A DNA stretch of 36,509 bases from Halocaridina rubra (GCA_037179515.1 JAXCGZ010019326.1:30001-66509); one strand, 5' to 3'; shown: positions 1 to 11,015, counted from the stretch's first letter. Notes: a model not told the origin generated them from the letters alone. Numbers and translations are program-made.

Positions 1-2
1 AG

Positions 3-88
<86 letters not shown>
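1..88. repeat. (AG)n microsatellite
   Basis: Nearly pure GA dinucleotide tract at the window edge with one AGG interruption near the start. It probably continues outside the window. Confidence 0.97.
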
Positions 89-684
<596 letters not shown>

Positions 685-825
685 CAAGAAGAGCAACCAA
701 CTGTACAAGTGAAGCTCTAAAAGAAATACTAAATCTCTCTATTGTACTGAAGGAGTGTAGCCGAGAAGTGGGAGTAAAATAAACAGTTGAATTCAGTATA
801 GTAAGTTCATTCTTTGGCTCTAGCA

Positions 826-945
826 GGCAGCTGAGTGGTGTCTCTCCTTTTTTAATACCTTTGCTGGTACAGCTTGTAGTGCCTTAAGCATACTGATGGA
901 CTAATGAATGTGCTCCTAGGTTCAAATCCTGGTCAAGGGCAGTTA
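826..945 (+). repeat. Possible degenerate tRNA-derived SINE fragment
   Basis: A B-box-like sequence (GGTTCAAATCC, about 918-928) lies downstream of a weak A-box-like sequence (CAGCTGAGTGGT, about 830-841). The spacing is longer than in a tRNA and no cloverleaf can be drawn. This could be a decayed SINE head or chance; support is weak. Confidence 0.25.
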
Positions 946-1605
946 TATATTTAATTATTCACATAGGCTAGAGTGCTTAACAACACACATGCGCACACAC
1001 ACATTCAAAATGCGAACATTGTTCTTCATAAAGTTTTGGAGAATAACGACCTAAGTTTTCTCTGGCTTGGGTGACAGCAAGAAAAGGATGAAGCGCTTTT
1101 TAAACATTTCATAAATCCCTTCCAAGCTCTTTGAAAAACAATAAATACATAAATAAATAAATAACAACAAAAATAAAAAAGTAAAATCAATATATGGATA
1201 TATGTGTTGATAAATATATAAATACAAAAGTAAATACATACATAAATGAATAAATCAATGAAATTGATAAAGCAGGATATATAAATAAAAAGTTAGTGAG
1301 TTAGTACGCGAGTCAGATTGTGAGTAAGCGAATGAGTTAGTACACAAGTGAGTAAAGGCAAAAATAAGTATGCAAGTAACTTGGTAAGCGAAGTAAAGAA
1401 TGAATGAATGAATAAGCAGATAAATAGATAAATAAATAGATCAATATATATATAAATAAGAGGAATTTGCAAGTTAAAAAAATAGCAATAATCCGTTCGA
1501 AATGGGATCAAACCAGTTCAACTCTGCGCCGGTTCCAAGCCCGCATTTTTGAAAACCTTGAAAAGGCTTACTGAAACATAGATAGCAATATAAACACCAA
1601 TAAAG

Positions 1606-1606
<1 letters not shown>
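946..1606. other. Low-complexity AT-rich spacer
   Basis: Contains imperfect AAATA-type tracts (1138-1275) and a degenerate AGT/GAGT-rich stretch (about 1293-1400). No coding region or RNA gene is supported. Confidence 0.6.
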
Positions 1607-1637
<31 letters not shown>

Positions 1638-1755
1638 AAAAGAAGAAGAAGAAGAAGAAGAAGAAGAAGAAGAAGAAGAAGAAGAAGAAGAAGAAGACGA
1701 AGAGAAGAAGAAGAAGAAGAAGCAACGAGAAAGAAGAAGCAGAAGAAGAAGAAGC

Positions 1756-1793
<38 letters not shown>

Positions 1794-1795
1794 CT
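1607..1795. repeat. Compound (GAA)n-(CAA)n trinucleotide repeat
   Basis: Long AAG/GAA triplet run with a few interruptions, followed by a CAA run from about 1755. Overlapping poly-Leu, poly-Ser and poly-Phe frames on the other strand are artefacts of the repeat. Confidence 0.96.
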
Positions 1796-1857
1796 ACTTG
1801 GCTGCAAAGTAAAAATAAAAAAAGATGATGGCGACGATGACGATAGTGATGATGATA

Positions 1858-1873
1858 ATGATTATTATTATTC

Positions 1874-1933
<60 letters not shown>

Positions 1934-1970
1934 TATTATTATTATTACTATTATTATTATTATAATTATA

Positions 1971-2058
<88 letters not shown>

Positions 2059-2076
2059 CATTATTGTTGTTGTTAT
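1858..2076. repeat. (TTA)n trinucleotide repeat
   Basis: Around 200 bases of ATT/TTA triplets with a few single-base interruptions, preceded by a GATGATGAC-rich stretch. Confidence 0.96.
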
Positions 2077-2556
2077 AAGCTAAACAACAAACCAAGCTGG
2101 AAAAGCCAAAGACTATAAACTAGATGGCTCCAGCAGAGGATGCACCCAGACAAGGGAAAGGAAACAGAGACGACAACAGCATCGAAGCCTGCTTAACAAT
2201 AATCTATTTTTGCCTAACTTTAATGTCTGAAGGTCCAGTGACTCAAATACATGGCTAGGCAATGCATTCAAATTCCTATTGGTATCGTGCAATTAAATTC
2301 TTAATAATGATTGGTATAAGATCTAACAAAATAATATGCACAACTACTGGCATAAACTGCGTTCCTGGTATTGCGTGTAGGGCGGCATAAGCCAGACAGA
2401 GCCCGATGCAAAGAGTATTTAAAACTGTTATACACTTTAGAGAGAAAGAAGCTTAATTCAGGTATATGAAATTCAACTGCATGCAAGCTTTTATCCAATA
2501 ATCTGAGATGAAACTCTGTGAGCGATGACCAAACTGGGGACTAATACTCCAGACTA
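2077..2556. other. Spacer without recognisable gene
   Basis: Moderately complex sequence. The longest open frame is a short minus-strand one (about 65 codons) with no recognisable motif. Nothing else is seen. Confidence 0.5.
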
Positions 2557-2557
2557 A

Positions 2558-2990
2558 GGCCGTTTTCACACCAAAGTGACACGTCGCACGTGGCATGCCA
2601 AATGCAACTAACCTCATTGGTTTAAAAGTAATTTTCCACGAACCATAGGCTTTTGAAAGACCTGTTTATTCAACAGTAGCAAAGCTATTGAGGAATATTT
2701 TTGAGACTTTTGGTGACAAATCAATTATGATTAATTATTTTCATTGTTTTATACTTCTTAGGCCGCTTTCACACCAAAGTGGCTCTTCGCACGTGGCATG
2801 CCACGTGTGACGTGCCACTTTGGAGTGAAAGCGGCCTAAGAAGTATAAAAGAATGAAAATAATTTATCATAATTGATTTGTCACCAAAAGTCTCAAAAAT
2901 ATTCCTCAATAGCTTTGCTATTGTTGAGTAAACAGGCCTTTCAAAGGCCTGTGGTTTGTGGAAAATTACTTTTAATCCAATGGGGTTTTT
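2558..2990. mobile_element. Foldback (long inverted repeat) element with internal MITE-like palindrome
   Basis: The left arm (about 2611-2760) and right arm (about 2838-2985) are imperfect reverse complements over about 150 bp. They share blocks such as TTGATTTGTCACCAAAAGTC and AGTAAAATT-type sequence. At the centre (2762-2837) is a smaller palindrome starting GGCCGCTTTCACACC and ending GAAAGCGGCC. A second GGCCGTTTTCACACC terminus occurs at about 2559, but its counterpart at the right end is missing, so the element looks truncated or nested. GGCC...TTCACAC termini flanked by TTA/TAA resemble PIF/Harbinger-type non-autonomous elements; that family assignment is inference. Confidence 0.7.
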
Positions 2991-2999
2991 ATAATTGAA

Positions 3000-3455
3000 A
3001 ATGTGGGGATCTCCCCTGCCTTATACACTCGTTAGTTAATGCGTTTTACTTAAGAAAAAGAAAAACTTCTTAAAAAAAATCATGTGGTTCGTAAAAAGGG
3101 CTTTAAATCGATGGGAGTCCTTTAGTAATGAAAAACTTTGGAACTACTGCCACAGCATTTTCCATCTCTGTGTCTATTTACTTTATATTTTCTTCGTGCC
3201 CAAGCCCGATAAGGGTAGCTTTATTTTTTTTTTTTTTGCGTGTCAAGCTCTCTAAAAAAACTTATACTAGAAAATTTTGATAAAAAGGGGTCTTTGTCAG
3301 TAAAAAGGTTAAGGACCACTGCCTCATGGACTCGTTAGTTAATGAAATTTGCTCTAGGTAAGTATAAAGTCGTTCCATATGTCAGAGTCCGTGAAAACTT
3401 GAGTGTAAATAAGAGTAGTCATTGATAGTGAAAAGGTTGGGGACCACTCCCCTTT
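3000..3455. repeat. Degenerate direct repeats with hAT-like terminal motif
   Basis: Three successive versions of a motif read on the minus strand as CAGTGGTCCCCAACCTTTT or close variants, ending near 3149, 3322 and 3450. Two are linked to a repeated ACTCGTTAGTTAATG block (about 3027 and 3330). The motif resembles hAT-superfamily termini, but no matching opposite terminus or transposase is seen. Probably decayed non-autonomous copies. Confidence 0.35.
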
Positions 3456-3680
3456 GAGCTCCACCTTTTTTCTCCCCTAAGAAAGTTTGGTCAGATAACA
3501 AGATAAGTCTGACAAGATGAGAGACAGCAAGAGACTGATGGCAATGTTCATCTTCTTTAAGCCTGCAACCAGAGGCTGGAAGGACTATATTTTTATTTTA
3601 TTTTCATGATGGTTGGTTGGGTGCTTTTGTCCAAGTGAGGAGTTGTACGTCCTTTGCCTAACTATAAAATTTTCTATTTG

Positions 3681-3870
<190 letters not shown>

Positions 3871-4437
3871 ATGGGTTCTATCCAACTGATGAACTGAGAA
3901 TCCTTTGCCTTACCACATTATTCCTTTCTTTATTTAATGTTGGTTAGACAGGTTCTGTCCTAGATGAAGTGAATGTCCACTGCCTCCCTAAAAGATTATT
4001 TTTCTTATTTCTATTTGATGAAAGTTGGGTTGGTTCTGTTCAAGTGAGAGTTGAGCATCGTTTTCCATACCTTGAAATTCCATTTTGTTTTATTTGATAT
4101 GGGATCGGTGTGTTCTATCCAATTGAGGAAAGGAAAGCCTTTTACCGCCCAAAAAAGTCTTTGACTTAATTAGGTGGTATGTGGGTGGTTTCTATCCAAG
4201 TGAGTAGTTGAGCATCTTTTGCCTTTCAATAAGTTTTTTTAGTACTGTTTCTTACTCTGCTAATTCTTTTCACTTTCATGGTGATGGGTGGCTACTATTC
4301 AGTTGAGGAATTGAATGGTTTCTGCTTCTCATTGTTCACTCGAATCCTTTCTCTTAGTCTGCATATTCTATTTTTGGGGTAATGGGTAGGTTCTAGCCAG
4401 GTGAGGAGTTAAGGATCCTTTGTCTTCTATAGTTTAC

Positions 4438-4541
<104 letters not shown>

Positions 4542-4622
4542 TCCATGTTATTCTTCTTATCATTTTGGAGGTGAGGGGGTTCTATCGAAGTGAGGGGTAT
4601 GGCATTCTTTGCCTACTGATTA

Positions 4623-5207
4623 CTCATTTCCTGATTTTCTTCTTTATTTTTTCCTTTCATTCTCTTGGGAAGAGGGACAAGAATGGCACATTACAATCAC
4701 CCTGCTTGCCGTAAAAGTCAATTAGAGATGACTAAGAAAGGGAAAAAGAAATCCCCATTCATACAGTTCTCTCGCGTGGAGTCAAGACATATGGGAAGGA
4801 AGAATTCTGGTAGGAATACTCCAACTTGTACTATAACGGGATTGTTGAAGCAGTTATTATGTTACTTTCCGTGTTTATGTCTGAGAAGGGAAGGCATAAG
4901 CAGCGTGTTCCACTGCCTTAAAACTTAATAAACATATAAAGGAATGCATAAGAATTTCCCCTCAAGGTAAATGACATCCACTTTCAAAGTAGGTACAATA
5001 TATACACAAAGAATTAGTAATAACAAAGTAAACAGGATACCAAGAAGTCATGTTCGACTAAATGAATGAAAAAAGAGAAAGAGATAAGAAATACATGAAT
5101 GGATAAATAAACAGATAAATGCAGATCATATGTACCTAAAGGGGTCGTAAATAAGATTAAGATATCTGTAATAAAACATGGACTAGGATACCCATTGTGT
5201 AAGACCG

Positions 5208-5213
<6 letters not shown>
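4623..5213. other. Spacer, no gene supported
   Basis: An 87-codon plus-strand frame at 4665-4928 has no recognisable motif, no coding bias that I can judge and no neighbour in the same frame. It is not annotated as a gene. Confidence 0.5.

Positions 5214-5295
<82 letters not shown>
5210..5295. repeat. (AT)n microsatellite
   Basis: TA dinucleotide run with a single TTTA interruption. Confidence 0.96.
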
Positions 5296-5297
<2 letters not shown>

Positions 5298-5517
5298 ACT
5301 GACAAAGATAATTGCCCTAATCTGGCCAAAGCACCAAGAATTTTTTAGAAAAAGTAGCAGACTTAGGAAGAGGCAGAATTAAGCGAATGATAAACAATAA
5401 AAAAAAAGACAGGCTGTAAGAATAGTCAGAGTAGTGATGACCTAGATATATAGCAGGATTAGGCCCTGAAATGACGATAAATCTGTTTCTTAAAAGATGA
5501 AATATCATAAGAGTTAG

Positions 5518-5850
5518 GGAAGACAGCAACGGGTAGAGTTCAAGAGTCTGGAAGTGGAAGAAAAGAAGAAGTCACTATACGGACCAGTCCCTGAGCTACA
5601 ATGTCAAAAGGGACATGCATAAGAAACGTACCTAAAGGCACTGAAAAAACAACAGCAAGGTCTCAAATAGGAAAACACGGGGAAGACAGCAGGAGGTAGA
5701 GTTCAAGAGTCTGGAAGTGTAAGGAAGGAAGCAGTCACTACGCCGACCAGTCCGTGATCTACATATGTTCACACAATACTGCTTGAGAAACGTACCCAAA
5801 GGCACTGGAAAACAACAGCAAGGTTTCAACAATGAAATATAGACCCGGGT
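5518..5850. repeat. Tandem duplication, 163-bp period
   Basis: The sequence beginning GGAAGACAGC at 5518 recurs at 5681. Both copies share GTAGAGTTCAAGAGTCTGGA, GACCAGTCC, GAAACGTACC and AAAGGCACTG blocks in the same order. The copies differ by scattered substitutions and small indels, so the duplication is not recent. Confidence 0.8.
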
Positions 5851-6866
5851 AGTCAGCGTGTGATCTCAAGAAATCCCTACATAAAGTCCAAGAAGAAATA
5901 CTATGTCTTGGCGTGAAAAAGATGTGGTCATGGAAGTTGATCCCAAGTTCCAGGGATTCTAGATTTACTACTCTTAAAAGTGGACAAATATAACACAGAT
6001 GGAGGAATGGAGGAGGAGGAGAGGAAAAGAAGAAGAAAATATATTATTTTCACCAAAAGAAGCCCAAACTATTTTTAGACAAAAAGATGAGGCAATATAT
6101 ACAATAAAAAAGGAGAATGAAAAAGAACAGGTGAAAATGAGTTGAGCATTAGTAGCCATAGTGTATTTTTAAACACATACAAAGAAATAAAAAAAAATTA
6201 ATGAAGTAAATTGACAGAAGAAAGAGAAGGAGGAAGGAAGCACTGAGAGTGAGTACTTAAACTGTGTATAACGCAAATATATATCTATATGCAAGAGTCA
6301 TAATATTACTTATAATAAGAGGAGTGGCCGATTTGAAGATACACCTTGACTTTGCTGGAGGTAAACAAATAGAAAGGGGTTCCCAGTCCCCTCCACCCAC
6401 CCTATTTGATGGACATGTACGACACGCAAGGGATCATGGAGGAGGTATTCTTTTCCCCACTCAGGGGTAAAATAAATATAATTAACAAATCGATAAAGAG
6501 TATATAAATAAGAAGGAGAGAGGACAAAAAGAAATATAATAAGAAAATATTATTTAGTTAATGGAAAAAAAAATTGGACAAATAAGATTCTGAGTGTTTA
6601 TAGCATAAATTCACACAAATATAAAAATAAATATATAAGTAACTTGATATATCAAACAAATAAAAAAACAAGATAGAAGGAAAAAGAAAATATTCTTTTT
6701 TATCAGTAGTGACAATATTTTTAATAATAAGCCAAAGATTTGAGAAGTAACTAGTGCAGAAATACAAAAATAATACATATCTATTATACATTAAATTAAT
6801 TAATTAATTAATAATAATAATAAAGAATAAAAAAAGAAACAAATAAGAACAAGGGAGAACATAAAA
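5851..6866. other. AT-rich region upstream of the plus-strand LINE; possible 5' UTR
   Basis: No long reading frame. The last 80 bases are A-rich with a TTAA run and an AATAAT run. A LINE 5' UTR with internal promoter would be expected just upstream of 6867, but its 5' boundary cannot be located here because no target-site duplication or second copy of this family is in the window. Confidence 0.4.
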
Positions 6867-7946
6867 ATGAAGCCATCTCTGTCCCAAACCTCTCCCACCC
6901 ATGGGTCGGGAGAAGGGGTAGTCATCAGAGGACTTAAACAGAGAATCAAGAAGTTAGAGGAAATGGTTACAAGCCTTGATGATAAAATTCGGAATATGGA
7001 TGGAGAAATGAAAGAGAATGAAACACTCAGAGAACAAATAAGATCTTTGGAGGAAGCAAATAAAGCACAAGGGCAGGAGAAAAAGGAACTAGAAAAAAGA
7101 ATAAAGAAGCTGGAAGGGGAAAAGAGTCAACTAGAATCTAGAATTTCTAAACAAGAAGATAAAAACAAACAGCTAAATGACAACCTAAAGGAATTAGATG
7201 TTAGTTCACTGCTAACTTCTGAGAGAGACGAGATTGCTGCTTGGAATGTTCAGATTAAGGAAAACATTGAACAGTTCAGAAAAGAGTTCCAGGAGCTGAA
7301 TATGGAAAATGATGCCATGAAAACGTCCTTTGCTGATGCACTAAAGGGGAATGTGGCAGTAAAAGAGGCTGTAAAGGTGGTGGCACTGGAAAACATACAA
7401 ACAGTTGACTATAAAGAGACAGTAATCGAAAAAATGAAAGACGTTGTGATGGAAAGGGCAAACCCACTCATCAGACAGGCACTTGATAAGGAGAAGACAG
7501 TGGTAATCTCAGGCATAAGTGAATCCCAGGAGCCAACATGGCAGGGGAGACTTGAAGAAAATAAAGCTAACGTTGTAGACCTGATAAGAAAGCTTGGAGT
7601 AGTATGTGGTCCTGAGGATATTGTAAACATACACCAACTAGGTAAATATTCGAGGGAAGGAAAGCCGAGACCAACAAAAGTAACCTTTGAGAGAGGGGAG
7701 ACATGTAGGGAAATATTGTTGAGAAAAAAAAGTCTAAAAGACCTTGAAGAATGCAAAGAAGTGTTCATTAGACGATACAGAACACAGGAAGAGATGGGAA
7801 AGATCAAAAACTTGTTGCAAGAGGCAAGAAGGTTAAATGATGAAAGAAATGAAGAAGAGAAGAAAAATTTTCGTTACGGAATACTTCCAGACAAAGGGGA
7901 GATAAAGAAGATAATGACAGAAGATCAGGGGATGGGGCCTCATTAA
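6867..7946 (+). CDS. LINE ORF1 protein: coiled coil plus RRM-like nucleic-acid-binding region
   Basis: 359 codons from an ATG in an A-rich context to TAA. Residues about 20-150 are a highly charged Glu/Lys-rich heptad pattern, predicted to be coiled coil and probably mediating multimerisation. Residues about 210-305 begin VVISGI and contain HQLGKYSREGKPRPTKVTF and a final VFIRRYR strand, the layout of the RRM-like domain of LINE ORF1 proteins. Residues 305-350 are a basic C-terminal tail. By analogy with L1-type ORF1p the protein should coat the element RNA and act as a chaperone; this is inferred from layout only. The last 94 bases overlap the ORF2 frame. Codons N334-F335 contain a possible -1 slip site. 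Confidence 0.85.
   Translation: MKPSLSQTSPTHGSGEGVVIRGLKQRIKKLEEMVTSLDDKIRNMDGEMKENETLREQIRSLEEANKAQGQEKKELEKRIKKLEGEKSQLESRISKQEDKNKQLNDNLKELDVSSLLTSERDEIAAWNVQIKENIEQFRKEFQELNMENDAMKTSFADALKGNVAVKEAVKVVALENIQTVDYKETVIEKMKDVVMERANPLIRQALDKEKTVVISGISESQEPTWQGRLEENKANVVDLIRKLGVVCGPEDIVNIHQLGKYSREGKPRPTKVTFERGETCREILLRKKSLKDLEECKEVFIRRYRTQEEMGKIKNLLQEARRLNDERNEEEKKNFRYGILPDKGEIKKIMTEDQGMGPH
7865..7871 (+). promoter_or_regulatory. Candidate -1 programmed ribosomal frameshift heptamer A AAT TTT
   Basis: In the ORF1 frame the codons are AAA (7863) AAT (7866) TTT (7869), so bases 7865-7871 read A AAT TTT and fit the X XXY YYZ rule. A -1 slip enters the ORF2 frame, which has no stop from 7853 onwards. 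ORF2 has no ATG until its codon 135. A weak hairpin (CTTCC at 7884-7888 with GGGAG just downstream) could lie 3' of the site. Function is inferred. Confidence 0.55.
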
Positions 7947-7948
7947 GA

Positions 7949-10771
7949 TTGTTATACACAAATGCTGATGGATTAGCTGGTAAGGCAGTAGAATTAAAAG
8001 ATAGGATTCACAACAGTAAGGCAGATATAGTAGCAATTACAGAGACTAAGTTGAGTGAGGACATAAACAGTGTCACAGTTTTTCCTAAGGGCTTCAGAAT
8101 ACTAAGGGTTGAAAGATCTGAGAGGACTGGTGGAGGGATAGCACTGCTCATAAGTGAGAGGATTCAAGTTGAAGAAATAAACTTGGCTATAGAAAGTGAG
8201 TTCAGGGAATTTCTTGTTGCTCGCATAAATACTGGGTCAGAGAGCATTATAATAACTGTTGTATGCAACCCACCAAGGAACCAAAATAGGCTTGAAATTT
8301 ATGAGGAAAGTCATATAGGTACGATTGAAGTCATAAACTCAGTTGTTAACATGGCGCGGGAGAAAAAATGTAGGATTTTGATTATGGGAGACTTTAATCA
8401 TAAAGAGATAGATTGGATAAATCTTGACCCACACAGTGGTGAGGACTCCTTTGGGGCAAGATTCCTAGATTGCGTACAAGGGAATTTCCTACACCAACAT
8501 GTAATGGAACCAACAAGGGCCAGGGGTGGGGATGAGCCATCACTACTTGATCTGGTGTTCACAGATAATGTGTTGGATATTGAAAATATTGAGTATGAAC
8601 CACCAATTGGAAAGAGTGACCACTGTGTGTTGTTGATGGAGTATATCATTGAAGACATTCTTCCTGAGAGTAGAGGCACTGAGGACATGAGGAGGAACTA
8701 TCAGAAAGGAGATTACATCAAAATGAATGAGCTTTTTGCAGTTATTGACTGGAGAACCTTATTTTACAACAAATCTGTACAAGAAATGTATGACATCTTT
8801 TGTGAGAAATATGGGAAGATAGTAGATTGCTGCATACCTGTCACCAAAGTAGGTGTAATTCATGCCAGAGAGAAATGGTTCGATAATGGGTGTAAAAGAG
8901 CTAAGGAGTGGAGAGACAAATGCTGGAAAAGGTATAGGAGGAGAAAAAACATAAATGCCTGGCAAACCTACAAAAGAGCAAGAAATGACTACCTAAGTAA
9001 AAGGAGAGAGGCAGAGAAAGATTATGAGAGGGACATCACCAGGAAGGCTAAAGAAAATCCCAAGCTTTTCCACAGCTTTATCAGAGGAAAACTGAAGGTA
9101 AAAGAACAGGTTTTAAGGCTAAAGAGAGCGGATGGAAGCATCACTGAGACGGACGAAGAGATCTGCAAAGAATTGAACAAGGAGTTTCAGTCAGTATTTA
9201 CAGTAGAAAATACCCCACCCCCTCAGATTGCAGTGATAGAAGCTCAAGGGCCGGTATTAGAGAACATCAACCTTACAGCCACAGAGGTATGCAAAGCGCT
9301 GATGGATTTAGATGTTCATAAAGCTACAGGTCCTGATGACATATCCCCTCATGTGCTTAAAAAATGCGCAAACACAATATCAGTGGCACTAAGTATCATA
9401 TTTAAGGAGTCATTGGAGTCGGGGGAGATTCCAAGATGCTGGAAACAAGCAAATGTGATACCTATCTTCAAAAAGGGAAGGAGGGATACGGCTCTGAACT
9501 ATAGACCAGTTTCCTTGACCAGCATAGTTTGCAAAGTTATGGAGAAACTACTAAGGAAACATATCTCTCTTCACTTGGAATCCTTCAACTTTTTGTCAGT
9601 GAGGCAACATGGCTTCAGAGAAGGAAGATCAACAGTAACAAACTTATTAGAATTTTATGATGAGGTAAGCCAAATCTTACAGGAAAGAGAGGGCTGGGCA
9701 GATTGCATATTCCTAGACTTCCAGAAAGCGTTTGACACTGTTCCACATGGGAGACTTATTAGGAAGCTGCAATCAATGGCTAGAATAGGTGGAAATGTCT
9801 TGGAATGGATAAAAACTTACTTAGAAGGAAGGGAACAGAGGGTTAGAGTAAGACACTCAGTGTCTGAATGGAGAAGAGTTAGTAGTGGAGTTCCACAGGG
9901 TTCAGTTTTAGGGCCACTTTTGTTCCTTGTATATGTAAATGACCTACCAGAGTCTGTAAATTCATTCATGAATATGTTTGCAGATGATGCAAAGATTGTG
10001 AAGAAAGTAAAAAACGAGAACAATGGTAGAGAACTTCAGGAGGATCTAAATAATCTGCATGAGTGGTCAGAAAAGTGGCTAATGAAATTCAATACCTCAA
10101 AATGTAAGGTAATGAGAATGGGTACAAGTGCAAGAAGGCCCAAGCTTGACTACTCGGTGGCTGGAGTACAACTTCAGGAGACAGAAAATGAGAGAGATCT
10201 AGGAGTAAACATACTGGCAGATTTGTCTCCAGAAATACATATAAATGGCGTAGTAAGGGCAGCATATGCATTCTTATCAAATGTAAGGGTAGCCTTCAGG
10301 CACATGGACAAGGAAATGTTCAGAAATATTTATGTAACCTATGTGAGGCCAAAACTCGAATATGCAGCCCCCTTTTGGAATCCGCACTTGAAAAAGCACA
10401 TAGCTAAGCTTGAAAAAGTTCAAAGACATGCCACGAAACTGGTGCCAGAAATACGCAATCTCGGTTATGATGAGAGGCTGAGGGAATTAGACTTGCCATC
10501 ACTCGAAGCTAGAAGAGTAAGGGGGGATATGGTGACAGTCTTTAAATTCCTTCATGGTTATGATAGAGTGGATAGGGATCGATATTTCGATATGGCTGGC
10601 TCTAGAACTAGAGGTCATAGTTTGAAGCTTCGGAAGAAAACTTGTTTGCAGGATGTAAGGAAATACTTTTTCAGTGTAAGAGTAGTTGATAATTGGAATT
10701 CGCTAAGCGAGGAGGTAGTTAATGCTACCTCAATCCATAGTTTTAAGGACAGGTATGATAAGTATCACTAA
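7949..10771 (+). CDS. LINE ORF2: AP endonuclease plus reverse transcriptase
   Basis: 940 codons counted from TTG 7949. The frame is open from 7853 but has no ATG before codon 135, so the true N-terminus is probably made by frameshifting from ORF1. The endonuclease shows YTN (3-5), TETK with catalytic Glu32, GDFN (147-150) with Asp148, and SDH (223-225). The reverse transcriptase shows KATGPDDIS (458-466), NYRPVSLTS (517-525), motif A IFLDFQKAFD (587-596), motif [12 protein letters not shown] (646-656) and motif C FADD (677-680). The C-terminal region ends near HSFKDRYDKYH, the usual CR1/L2-type end. The enzyme nicks target DNA and primes reverse transcription of the element RNA. No frameshift or stop is seen, so it may be recently active. 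Confidence 0.92.
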   Translation: MLYTNADGLAGKAVELKDRIHNSKADIVAITETKLSEDINSVTVFPKGFRILRVERSERTGGGIALLISERIQVEEINLAIESEFREFLVARINTGSESIIITVVCNPPRNQNRLEIYEESHIGTIEVINSVVNMAREKKCRILIMGDFNHKEIDWINLDPHSGEDSFGARFLDCVQGNFLHQHVMEPTRARGGDEPSLLDLVFTDNVLDIENIEYEPPIGKSDHCVLLMEYIIEDILPESRGTEDMRRNYQKGDYIKMNELFAVIDWRTLFYNKSVQEMYDIFCEKYGKIVDCCIPVTKVGVIHAREKWFDNGCKRAKEWRDKCWKRYRRRKNINAWQTYKRARNDYLSKRREAEKDYERDITRKAKENPKLFHSFIRGKLKVKEQVLRLKRADGSITETDEEICKELNKEFQSVFTVENTPPPQIAVIEAQGPVLENINLTATEVCKALMDLDVHKATGPDDISPHVLKKCANTISVALSIIFKESLESGEIPRCWKQANVIPIFKKGRRDTALNYRPVSLTSIVCKVMEKLLRKHISLHLESFNFLSVRQHGFREGRSTVTNLLEFYDEVSQILQEREGWADCIFLDFQKAFDTVPHGRLIRKLQSMARIGGNVLEWIKTYLEGREQRVRVRHSVSEWRRVSSGVPQGSVLGPLLFLVYVNDLPESVNSFMNMFADDAKIVKKVKNENNGRELQEDLNNLHEWSEKWLMKFNTSKCKVMRMGTSARRPKLDYSVAGVQLQETENERDLGVNILADLSPEIHINGVVRAAYAFLSNVRVAFRHMDKEMFRNIYVTYVRPKLEYAAPFWNPHLKKHIAKLEKVQRHATKLVPEIRNLGYDERLRELDLPSLEARRVRGDMVTVFKFLHGYDRVDRDRYFDMAGSRTRGHSLKLRKKTCLQDVRKYFFSVRVVDNWNSLSEEVVNATSIHSFKDRYDKYH

Positions 10772-10796
10772 GTCTAAAAATGGAACCGATCAGGAG

Positions 10797-10829
10797 ACGG
10801 GAAGATACGAGCTTTGGGCTCTTTCCCGT
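10797..10829 (+). other. 3' UTR stem-loop of the plus-strand LINE
   Basis: ACGGGAA (10797-10803) pairs with TTCCCGT (10823-10829), and inside it GAGC (10809-10812) pairs with GCTC (10818-10821) around loop TTTGG. Conserved 3' stem-loops are the template-recognition site of several stringent LINE reverse transcriptases (for example UnaL2); that role here is inference. Confidence 0.6.
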
Positions 10830-10831
10830 AA

Positions 10832-10860
10832 ACACAATTAGGTAATCACAATTAGGTAAT
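10832..10860 (+). repeat. 14-bp terminal repeat at LINE 3' end
   Basis: Two tandem copies of a unit ACAATTAGGTAATC close the element. This is the short-repeat type of tail typical of CR1/L2-like LINEs, instead of poly(A). Confidence 0.7.

Positions 10861-11015
<155 letters not shown>

Larger units (their letters stand above)
6867..10860 (+). mobile_element. Apparently intact non-LTR retrotransposon (Jockey-superfamily, CR1/L2/Daphne-like)
   Basis: ORF1 (6867-7946) and ORF2 (7949-10771, open from 7853) are followed by a short 3' UTR with a stem-loop (10797-10829) and two copies of a 14-bp terminal unit, with no poly(A) tail. ORF2 carries an N-terminal AP-type endonuclease and a complete reverse transcriptase with no stop codon. 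ORF1 lacks the esterase found in the CR1 family elsewhere in the window, so this is a separate lineage. The 5' end is not defined. An (AC)n-(AT)n tract begins where the 3' repeat ends. Confidence 0.85.

Noticed and set aside
4665..4928. 87-codon plus-strand frame
   Set aside because: No motif, no repeat in other frames and no neighbouring coding signal.
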